From Ramlibacter sp. (GTDB taxonomy: Bacteria; Pseudomonadota; Gammaproteobacteria; Burkholderiales; Burkholderiaceae_C), in assembly GCA_028292245.1 (NCBI GenBank), contig JAQGMS010000148.1:1-34022 (forward strand): DNA of 34,022 nucleotides, in the 5' to 3' direction. Numbering within the stretch: position 1 is the stretch's first letter; the number at the start of each line of letters is the position of its first letter. A program made the translations under genes and the position numbers. Positions 23,736 to 29,984 of this stretch are shown piece by piece. The notes under the pieces were generated by a model. It saw nothing but the letters and a program-made list of their open reading frames with translations, did no database searches and was not told the origin of the DNA.

Positions 23736-26700
23736 ACGCGCCCCTGCCCCTGGTCGTGACGCGCAGCGAGGCGCAAAGCGCCTATGACAGCGTGGCGCAC
23801 GCCAGCAACGAAGTGGCCGGCCTGCTGGCCAAGCGGCTGGCCACGCAGACCCAGGGCGAGACGTTGTTCTCCGCCGCCGACCGCGGGCGCTACGCCACGG
23901 ACGCATCGATCTACCAAGTCGTGCCGGTCGGTGTCTTCGTGCCGCGCAGCAGTGACGAGGTGCAGGTCGCGCTGGACATTTGCCGCGACCTGAAGGTGCC
24001 GATCGTGCCGCGTGGCGGTGGCACCAGCCAATGCGGCCAGACCGTCGGCGCGGGCCTGGTGATCGACCACTCCAAGCACGTGCGCAAGATCCTGAATTTC
24101 GATGCGACCGCGCGCACCGCCGAGGTCGAGCCGGGCATGGTGCTGGACCACCTGAACCTGGCGCTGAAGAAGCTCGGCCTGTGGTATCCGGTGGATGTTT
24201 CCACCAGCGCGCAAGCCACGCTGGGCGGCATGGCAGGCAACAACTCCTGCGGCAGCCGCAGCATCGCTTATGGCAACATGGTGCACAACGTGCTGGGCAT
24301 CGACGCCTGGACCGCGGACGGCCAGTTGCACCGCTTCCGGCGCTACGAGGATTGCGTCGGCAAGGCGCGCGAAATCGCGCGGCGGGTGAAGGACCTGGCG
24401 GCGACGCTGGCGCCGGAGATCGAGCGGCGCTGGCCGAAAGTGTTGCGCCGCGTCGGCGGCTACAACCTGGACATCTTCGACAACCAGAGCGAGCGGCCGT
24501 ACACGGGAGACGGCTCGGTCAACCTGGCGCATTTGCTGGTGGGCAGCGAGGGAACGCTGGCACTGACCAAGTCCCTCACGCTGCAACTGGCCGAACTGCC
24601 CAAGACCAAGGTGTTGGGCGTGGTGAACTTCCCGACCTTCTACAAGGCGATGGACTCGGCGCAGCACATCGTCAAGCTCGGCGGCGACGGCACCCTGACG
24701 GCGGTGGAGCTGGTGGATCGCACGATGATCGACCTGGCGCTGCAGAACCCGGCCTTCGCGCCCGTCATTCGCACGGCGGTCATCGGCCAGCCCGACGCGG
24801 TGCTGCTGGTCGAGTTCTCGGGCAACGAAAAGGCCCCGCTGCTGCGAAAGCTCACCGAGCTGGTGGACCTGATGGGTGACCTCGGCTTGCCCGGTTCGGT
24901 GGTCTGCATGACCGACGACGCGCCGCAGAAGAACCTGTGGGAAGTGCGCAAGGCCGGCCTGAACATCATGATGAGCCTGAAGGGCGACGGCAAGCCGGTG
25001 AGCTTCATCGAAGACTGCGCGGTGCCGCTGGAACACCTGGCCGAATACACCGACGCCCTCACGCAGGTGTTCCGCCGGCACGGAACCCGGGGCACCTGGT
25101 ACGCCCACGCCTCGGTCGGCACGCTGCATGTGCGGCCGATCCTGGACATGCGCATCGACGGCGCGGCCAAGATGCGCACGATCGCCGAGGAAGCCTCGGC
25201 CCTGGTGCGCAAGTACAAGGGCGCCTACAGCGGCGAGCATGGCGATGGGCTCTGCCGCGGCGAATGGATCGCGTGGCAGTTCGGCCCGAAGATCAACGAG
25301 GCCTTCGCCGAAATCAAGACCCTTTTCGATCCCACCAACTTGCTGTCCCCGCAGCGCATCATCGATCCTCCGCGCATGGACGACCAGCGGCTGATGCGCT
25401 TCTCGCCCCAGTACCGCGTCATCCCGTTGGGCACGGCACTCGACTGGAGCGCCTGGGACGTGCAGAACGACCCGGCCACCGAGCGCACCACGCCGCCGGG
25501 CACCGGCGCCGATCCGGCGCACGGCTTCGCCAAGGCGGTGGAGATGTGCAACAACAACGGTCACTGCCGCAAGTTCGACGCCGGCACCATGTGCCCGAGC
25601 TATCGCGTCACCCGCGACGAGAAACACCTGACGCGCGGCCGGGCCAATACGCTGCGGCTGGCGCTGTCGGGCCAGCTCGGCGCCGAGGGGTTGGCCAGCG
25701 AAGAGGTGCGCGAGGCGATGGACCTGTGCGTCAGCTGCAAGGGCTGCAAGCGAGACTGCCCCACCGGGGTGGACATGGCGAAGATGAAGGTAGAATTCCT
25801 GCATCACTACAAGGCCAGGCACGGCTACACGCTGAAGGACAAATTGGTGGCCCGGCTGCCCGACTACGCGCGCCTGGCCAGCCGTTTCGCCTGGCTGCTG
25901 AACCTGCGCAACCGCAGTCCGCTGCTGGCGCGGCTCGGCGAAAAGCTGCTCGGCTTCTCGGCAAAGCGCAGCCTGCCCGAATGGCGGCGCAAGCACTTCT
26001 TCAACACGATGCCGCCGCCGGCATTCCGCTCGGAACTGCTGGCCGCGGCCAAGCCGGTGGTGCTCTTCGTCGACACCTTCAACGGCTTCTTCGAATCCGA
26101 CAACGCGAACAGCGCCTTGAAGGTGCTGCGGGCCGCTGGCTACACGGTGCACATCGCGGAGAAGCGCAAGGCCGACGGCAAGCACCTGTGCTGCGGCCGC
26201 ACCTATCTCGCCAGCGGCATGGTCGACCAGGCGCGCGCCAAGGCGCAGGAAGTCGTCGATGCGCTGCTGCCGTACGCCGAGAAGGGCATCCCCATCATCG
26301 GGCTCGAACCTTCCTGCCTGCTCACGCTGCGCGATGAGTTGCTGTCGATGGGGCTCGGCGCGCCGGCCCACACGGTGGCGCGGCAAGCGCTGCTGCTGGA
26401 GGAGTTCCTGGCGCGCGAGGCGAACGCGGGCCGGCTGGACGAACTCAAGAGCAAATTGCGTCCGCTCGACAAGCGCGTGCTGTTGCACGGCCACTGCCAC
26501 CAGAAGGCCTTCGCCGCCGTTTCGCCGATCATCGAGGTGCTCAAGCTGATTCCGGGTGTGCAGCCCGAGCTGATCGAAAGCAGCTGCTGCGGCATGGCAG
26601 GCAGCTTCGGCTACGAGGCCGCGCACTACGACGTCTCGATGCAGATGGCGGAACTCAGCCTGCTGCCCGCGGTGCGCAAATACCCCGGCGCGATCCTGAT

Positions 26701-26791
26701 CGCGGACGGCACCAGCTGCCGCCACCAGATCCACGACGGCGCGCAGCGCGAGGCCGTGCACGCGGCGGTGCTGCTGGCGGCGCAGCTGTAG
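23732..26791 (+). CDS. FAD and Fe-S 2-hydroxyacid dehydrogenase, GlcD-GlcF-like fusion
   Basis: 1019 residues. Residues about 60-300 form the PCMH-type FAD domain (VPRGGGTSQCGQTVGAGLVID, LGGMAGNNSCGSRSIAYG, HLLVGSEGTLAL), then the FAD-oxidase C-terminal domain ending GEHGDGLCRGEW. From about 600 come Fe-S sites: an irregular first cluster region CNNNGHC...MCPSY and a regular CVSCKGCKRDCP near 665. Two CCG-type domains follow, HLCCGRTY (about 818) and SSCCGMAGSFG (about 950). The layout is that of YdiJ-like D-2-hydroxyglutarate or D-lactate dehydrogenases, and functionally of glycolate oxidase GlcD plus GlcF fused. It would oxidise a D-2-hydroxyacid and feed the quinone pool. Its start overlaps the GntR stop. 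Because the divergent aminotransferase may use glyoxylate, glycolate is a reasonable guess, not shown. Confidence 0.9.
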   Translation: MNAPLPLVVTRSEAQSAYDSVAHASNEVAGLLAKRLATQTQGETLFSAADRGRYATDASIYQVVPVGVFVPRSSDEVQVALDICRDLKVPIVPRGGGTSQCGQTVGAGLVIDHSKHVRKILNFDATARTAEVEPGMVLDHLNLALKKLGLWYPVDVSTSAQATLGGMAGNNSCGSRSIAYGNMVHNVLGIDAWTADGQLHRFRRYEDCVGKAREIARRVKDLAATLAPEIERRWPKVLRRVGGYNLDIFDNQSERPYTGDGSVNLAHLLVGSEGTLALTKSLTLQLAELPKTKVLGVVNFPTFYKAMDSAQHIVKLGGDGTLTAVELVDRTMIDLALQNPAFAPVIRTAVIGQPDAVLLVEFSGNEKAPLLRKLTELVDLMGDLGLPGSVVCMTDDAPQKNLWEVRKAGLNIMMSLKGDGKPVSFIEDCAVPLEHLAEYTDALTQVFRRHGTRGTWYAHASVGTLHVRPILDMRIDGAAKMRTIAEEASALVRKYKGAYSGEHGDGLCRGEWIAWQFGPKINEAFAEIKTLFDPTNLLSPQRIIDPPRMDDQRLMRFSPQYRVIPLGTALDWSAWDVQNDPATERTTPPGTGADPAHGFAKAVEMCNNNGHCRKFDAGTMCPSYRVTRDEKHLTRGRANTLRLALSGQLGAEGLASEEVREAMDLCVSCKGCKRDCPTGVDMAKMKVEFLHHYKARHGYTLKDKLVARLPDYARLASRFAWLLNLRNRSPLLARLGEKLLGFSAKRSLPEWRRKHFFNTMPPPAFRSELLAAAKPVVLFVDTFNGFFESDNANSALKVLRAAGYTVHIAEKRKADGKHLCCGRTYLASGMVDQARAKAQEVVDALLPYAEKGIPIIGLEPSCLLTLRDELLSMGLGAPAHTVARQALLLEEFLAREANAGRLDELKSKLRPLDKRVLLHGHCHQKAFAAVSPIIEVLKLIPGVQPELIESSCCGMAGSFGYEAAHYDVSMQMAELSLLPAVRKYPGAILIADGTSCRHQIHDGAQREAVHAAVLLAAQL

Positions 26792-26817
26792 CCCGAGCGC
26801 CGGCGCGCCCGGCACGG

Positions 26818-26823
26818 CACAAT
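26818..26823 (+). promoter_or_regulatory. -10-like CACAAT of a leaderless gene
   Basis: CACAAT ends seven bases before position 26830, the A of the acetyltransferase ATG, so the transcript is predicted to begin at the start codon. No ribosome site and no good -35 are present. The same hexamer at 13418-13423 stands ten bases before the transglutaminase-like start. Confidence 0.4.
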
Positions 26824-26829
26824 AGGCGC

Positions 26830-27279
26830 ATGGGTGCTCCAACGATCCGTGCCGCCCTGCCCGGCGATGAAACCGCCTGGCGCAAGCTCTGGCGCGGTTA
26901 CTGCGATTTCTACGGCGCCAGCCTAGGCGCCCAGGTCACCGACCGCACCTGGAAGCGCATCCTCGACCCGGACTCCGCCGTGATGTGCGTCGTCGCCGAG
27001 GTCGACGGCCAGGTCTACGGCTTCGCCAATTGCGTGGTGCATGAAAACACCTGGGAAACCCAGCCGGTGTGCTACCTGGAGGACCTGTTCGTCCTGCCGT
27101 CCGCGCGCGGCCACGGCATCGGCCGGGCCCTGATCGAGTGGCTGCGCAATTCGATGCGCGCCGAAGGCTGGGCCCGCGTCTACTGGATGACGCGCGAGGA
27201 CAACGAGCGCGCCCGCAGGCTGTACGACCAGTTCGCGCTGGCCGATGGATTCGTGAGATACGTGATCAAGCAGAAATAG
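26830..27279 (+). CDS. GNAT-family N-acetyltransferase
   Basis: 149 residues. The acetyl-CoA pyrophosphate loop is clear in DLFVLPSARGHGIGRALIEWL (R-G-H-G-I-G), preceded by the strand QPVCYLEDLFV and followed by the C-terminal motif B, WMTREDNERARRLYDQFA. The family transfers an acetyl group to a primary amine of a small molecule, peptide or protein; the acceptor cannot be told. No ribosome site is seen and the gene may be leaderless. The glutathione S-transferase gene follows after 13 bases with a good AGGAG site, so the two are probably one transcript. The first 40 residues (IRAALPGDETAWRKLWRGYCDFYG) are the substrate-facing helices. Confidence 0.9.
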   Translation: MGAPTIRAALPGDETAWRKLWRGYCDFYGASLGAQVTDRTWKRILDPDSAVMCVVAEVDGQVYGFANCVVHENTWETQPVCYLEDLFVLPSARGHGIGRALIEWLRNSMRAEGWARVYWMTREDNERARRLYDQFALADGFVRYVIKQK

Positions 27280-27292
27280 CGCAGGAGAACCC

Positions 27293-27940
27293 ATGGCCAT
27301 GTACCGCCTCCACGGCTTCTGCCAATCCGGCAACACCTTCAAGGTCGCTTTCCTGCTGCGCGCCCTGCGCCAGCCCTGGGAAGCGGTTTTCGTGGACTAC
27401 CTGAACGGCACGACCCGCGACGCGTCGTGGCGTGAGCAGGCCAACGAGATGGGCGAAGCGCCGGTGCTCGACGACGGTCCCCGGCGGATGACGCAGTCCG
27501 GGGCGATCATGACCTACCTCGCGCGCAAGCACGGCGAGTTCGGCGGGCGCAACGAGGACGAGCAGCAGGAGGTGCTGCGCTGGCTGCTGTTCGACAACCA
27601 CAAGTTCACCAGCTATTTCGCGAGTTACCGCTTCATGAAGGCCTTCGGCGCGACCGCTCCCGACCCGACCATCATGGCCTGGCTCAAGGGCCGCATCGAC
27701 GGCGCCTTCGGCATTGCCGAAAAGCACTTGGCCGCCCGCCCTTTCATGGTGGGTGATGCGCCGACCATCGCCGACATCTCGATGTGCGCCTACCTGTGCT
27801 ACCCGAAAGAGGAAAGCGGCTACGACCTGCCCGCTCAATTCCCGAACCTCGCGGCCTGGCTTGCGCGGGTGCAATCGATCGAGGGCTATGCCCCGCCCTA
27901 CGACGTGCTGCCGGGCGAGCGCATCTCGCCCAAGTGGTAG
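27293..27940 (+). CDS. Glutathione S-transferase family protein
   Basis: 215 residues. The N-terminal thioredoxin-like domain has YRLHGFCQSGNTFKVAFLLRAL with a serine (S12) in the catalytic QSGN position, the cis-proline segment GEAPVLDDG and the glutathione gamma-glutamyl contact MTQSGAIMTYLA. The all-helical C-terminal domain ends with the capping-box pattern ARPFMVGDAPTIADISMCAY. It would conjugate or reduce substrates with glutathione in the cytoplasm; the substrate is unknown. AGGAG seven bases before the ATG (27293). Its TAG stop abuts the stop of the leftward RHH gene, with no bases between them. Confidence 0.93.
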   Translation: MAMYRLHGFCQSGNTFKVAFLLRALRQPWEAVFVDYLNGTTRDASWREQANEMGEAPVLDDGPRRMTQSGAIMTYLARKHGEFGGRNEDEQQEVLRWLLFDNHKFTSYFASYRFMKAFGATAPDPTIMAWLKGRIDGAFGIAEKHLAARPFMVGDAPTIADISMCAYLCYPKEESGYDLPAQFPNLAAWLARVQSIEGYAPPYDVLPGERISPKW

Positions 27941-28123
27941 CTACTTGCGGGTTTTCTTGACCGGCGTCGGCGCGTACTTGACGCCGTGCTCGACCAGGAA
28001 ATCGCGAATCAGGCGCCGCATGACCTGCGAAGGCGTCGTGTCCTGCGCGTGGCAAAGCTTTTCGAATGCCTGCTTGCGCGCCGGATCGATGAGGACTGTG
28101 AGCCTGGCGGTCTTGTTCTCCAT
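27941..28123 (-). CDS. Ribbon-helix-helix regulator (copy 1)
   Basis: 60 residues. The pattern is TARLTVLIDPARKQAFEKLCHAQDTTPSQVMRRLIRDFL: a basic strand that enters the major groove, then two helices, the CopG/Arc/MetJ fold. A basic tail (PVKKTRK) follows. About 60% identical to the neighbour encoded at 28213-28398, so the pair arose by duplication. No toxin gene is adjacent, so an antitoxin role is not supported. A perfect palindrome lies 12 bases upstream of its start and overlaps the likely promoter, which suggests autorepression. No Shine-Dalgarno sequence is seen. Confidence 0.8.
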   Translation of the reverse strand: MENKTARLTVLIDPARKQAFEKLCHAQDTTPSQVMRRLIRDFLVEHGVKYAPTPVKKTRK

Positions 28124-28134
28124 GAGCGACCGCG

Positions 28135-28164
28135 ATGTTAATCAAATTAACATTGGTTTGTCAA
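28135..28164 (-). promoter_or_regulatory. RHH operator and promoter
   Basis: ATGTTAAT-CAA-ATTAACAT (28135-28153) is a perfect 8-bp inverted repeat in an AT-rich patch. Read leftward, TTGACA at 28164-28159 and TAACAT at 28140-28135 (18-base spacer) could be the promoter; the palindrome covers the -10 and much of the spacer, the arrangement of a repressor site. Confidence 0.6.
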
Positions 28165-28212
28165 TTTGCTGAGCTCATAAAAATGCACAAGCGGTGTGCC
28201 CGACAGTCGCGC

Positions 28213-28398
28213 CTATCTGCCGCGCGACCTCTTGGCGGGGACAAGGGGTTCGTACTGGACCCCATGTTTATCCAGGTACTGCCTGATCAATAGACGAACC
28301 ATTTGCGACGACGTCATGTCCTGAGACGAGCACAGCTCTTCAAAGGCTTTTTTCTTGGCTGGGTCGATCAGGACCGTGAGTCGGGCTTTGTCTTCCAT
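28213..28398 (-). CDS. Ribbon-helix-helix regulator (copy 2)
   Basis: 61 residues, MEDKARLTVLIDPAKKKAFEELC... with the same strand-helix-helix layout as the protein encoded downstream at 27941, and a basic tail (PAKRSRGR). A second in-frame ATG at 28410 (MVSRMEDK) is an alternative start. A TATTAT -10 read leftward at 28430-28425 predicts a transcript from about 28418. Near it lies AATAACAT (28416-28423), one mismatch from the ATTAACAT arm of the neighbour's operator, so the two proteins may bind each other's promoters. The frame continues upstream across the opposite-strand aldolase gene, which is a shadow. Target genes unknown. Confidence 0.78.
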   Translation of the reverse strand: MEDKARLTVLIDPAKKKAFEELCSSQDMTSSQMVRLLIRQYLDKHGVQYEPLVPAKRSRGR

Positions 28399-28409
28399 GC
28401 GTGAAACCA

Positions 28410-28441
28410 TAGGTGAATAACATGATAATACTCTGCACCTA
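28410..28441 (-). promoter_or_regulatory. Promoter region of RHH copy 2
   Basis: TATTAT (28430-28425, leftward) matches TATAAT at five of six. It is flanked by TAGGTG (28410-28415) and CACCTA (28436-28441), a 6-bp inverted repeat with a 20-base spacer, and by the half-site AATAACAT (28416-28423) resembling the neighbouring operator. No clear -35. Confidence 0.4.
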
Positions 28442-28617
28442 AAGTGGGACCCGAATGGTAGTGGTTTTGCGCCGGTGGCGCTAGGACCGGTTCCCGCATA
28501 TGGCTGTGCCTTGGGCCGTCCGGCTGTCATCAATTTCCGACGATGAGCGTGGGCCTGCCGCCGCGCTTGGCAGCGACGCGCTAGGATGCCGGAAACCCAT
28601 CCATAGGAGTTCCTCGA

Positions 28618-29340
28618 ATGAATGTCGAACCGCTTGCGCTCGATCCGGGCGTGCTGGCCGCCCTGTCCGCCGTTTCCAGCGGCACGATCACGACCGTGCT
28701 GCTGAAGAAAGGGCTGCGCAACGTCTGGCTGCGCGGCACCCGGCCGCTGGCGCCGGGGCAGCCGCGCGTGGTCGGCCGCGCCTTCACCCTGCGTTTCGTG
28801 CCCGCGCGGGAGGACTTGGCGACGCCTGCCTCCTGGGGCTCGCCGATCTCGACGCGCGCCGCGATCGAAGCGATGCCAGCCGGCTGCGTGGCCGTGGTGG
28901 GCGCCATGGGCGTGACCGACGCCGGCATCTTCGGTGACATCCTTTGCGCGCGAATGGCCAAGCGCGGTGTCGCCGGCCTGGTCACCGACGGCGTGGTGCG
29001 CGACATATCCGGCGTGCTGGGCACCGGCCTGCCGGTCTGGTGCCAAGGCACCGCCGCGCCACCGTCGGTGGCCGGCCTGACCTTCGTCGGCTGGCAGGAG
29101 CCGATCGACTGCGGCGGTGTCGCGGTTTTCCCGAACGACGTGATCCTGGTGGACCAGGATGGCGCGGTGCTGATTCCGGCGGCGCTGCTGGACGACGTCG
29201 TCGCCGCCGCGACCGAGCAGGAGCAGTTCGAAAACTGGATCATGAGCCAGGTCGAGCAGGGCGCCGTGCTGCCCGGCCTGTACCCGCCGAACGAAGAGAA
29301 CCGCGCGCGCTACGAAGCCTCTCGCAAGAAGCCCCGCTAG
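28618..29340 (+). CDS. RraA-like / 4-hydroxy-4-methyl-2-oxoglutarate aldolase family protein
   Basis: 240 residues. The family's substrate and metal site is visible in GDILCARMAKRGVAGLVTDGVVRD (G106, D107, R128, D129). Class II aldolases of this fold cleave 4-hydroxy-4-methyl-2-oxoglutarate or oxaloacetate to pyruvate; RNase E inhibitor RraA shares the fold but is shorter (about 160 residues) and lacks this longer C-terminal extension. The length and the C-terminal helix favour an enzyme. AGGAG at 28605-28609 and the -10-like TAGGAT at 28582-28587 support the start and a short leader. Its stop shares CTAG with the stop of the opposite-strand stress protein gene. Confidence 0.85.
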   Translation: MNVEPLALDPGVLAALSAVSSGTITTVLLKKGLRNVWLRGTRPLAPGQPRVVGRAFTLRFVPAREDLATPASWGSPISTRAAIEAMPAGCVAVVGAMGVTDAGIFGDILCARMAKRGVAGLVTDGVVRDISGVLGTGLPVWCQGTAAPPSVAGLTFVGWQEPIDCGGVAVFPNDVILVDQDGAVLIPAALLDDVVAAATEQEQFENWIMSQVEQGAVLPGLYPPNEENRARYEASRKKPR

Positions 29341-29795
29341 GTCTTCGGCTCTTCCTCCAGACGCACCAGCAACACCGGCACCGGGCTGATCCGGGCCACG
29401 CCTTCGGCGCTGCTGCCCAGCGCGATACGGCTTAAGCCACGGCGGCCATGGGTGCCCATCACGATGAGGTCGCAGGCATGCTGCGCGGCCTGCTCGACGA
29501 TGACGTCCGGCACCCGCTTGCCGGTGACCTCGCGCATCAGCGTTTCGGTGTGCACCGACGCTTCGTCGGCGGCATGCTTGGCTTTGGCCAGCACATCCAG
29601 CCCGAAGTGGCGCAGGCCCCGGAGCATTTCGTCGTAGCCCGCGGCCGACGTCATCTCCGAGAGCGTCGCGTAGTCGTCGACGATGTGCAGGAACAGCAGC
29701 CTGCTGTTCAGCCGGGCCGCCAGGCCGATGGCTTCGGCGATGCCACTCGCCGCGGTGGGGCTGCCATCCACGGGCACGAGGATTCGTTGATACAT
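29337..29795 (-). CDS. Universal stress protein (UspA family)
   Basis: 152 residues from ATG 29795, preceded by AAGGAAG. The fold opens MYQRILVPVDGSPTA and ends with the ATP-binding loop GTHGRRGLSRIALGSSAE followed by PVPVLLVR, the G-2x-G-9x-G-S motif of ATP-binding members. The middle AKHAADEASVHTETLMREV is typical. It would act as an ATP-bound dimer in stress or respiratory adaptation. The frame extends upstream to 29894, but the added residues lack family similarity and the ribosome site fits 29795. Divergent from the hybrid kinase gene. Confidence 0.92.
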   Translation of the reverse strand: MYQRILVPVDGSPTAASGIAEAIGLAARLNSRLLFLHIVDDYATLSEMTSAAGYDEMLRGLRHFGLDVLAKAKHAADEASVHTETLMREVTGKRVPDVIVEQAAQHACDLIVMGTHGRRGLSRIALGSSAEGVARISPVPVLLVRLEEEPKT

Positions 29796-29931
29796 AGGAC
29801 TTCCTTGGCGCGGCCGCGCGCTTGCGATCTTCATTGTGTTCCTTTGCCGGTCGTCTGGCAGCACGCCATGCGCTCCAGCCCGGCTGTAGGACAACGCCGC
29901 AGATGAGAAGCCGCTGCTTCCAGCTCGGTGC

Positions 29932-29957
29932 GTGAGCCGCGATAATCAAGGGCTCAC
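29932..29957 (+). promoter_or_regulatory. Kinase promoter flanked by an inverted repeat
   Basis: GATAAT (29941-29946) is a five-of-six -10 hexamer. It is enclosed by GTGAGCC (29932-29938) and GGCTCAC (29951-29957), a perfect 7-bp inverted repeat with a 12-base spacer. The start predicted at 29953 gives a leader of about 32 bases before TTG 29985. A regulator binding here would cover the -10; its identity is unknown. Confidence 0.45.
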
Positions 29958-29984
29958 CCCACCGATCCCCAAGCAGACAATATC

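Noticed and set aside
23504..26842. An 1112-codon minus-strand frame opposite the FAD/Fe-S oxidase
   Set aside because: Shadow frame; the plus-strand product has complete FAD and Fe-S motifs.
27941..28398. Tandem RHH genes as antitoxins of a toxin-antitoxin system
   Set aside because: No toxin-sized gene lies next to either copy; neighbours are a GST and an aldolase.
28213..28441. Recent horizontal insertion around the AT-richer RHH patch
   Set aside because: The AT-rich stretch is confined to promoter regions of under 100 bases; no direct repeats, integrase or tRNA edge was seen.
28213..29949. A 578-codon minus-strand frame ending in the RHH protein
   Set aside because: Only its last 61 codons are a real gene. 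The rest lies opposite the aldolase and stress-protein genes and is arginine/alanine-rich.
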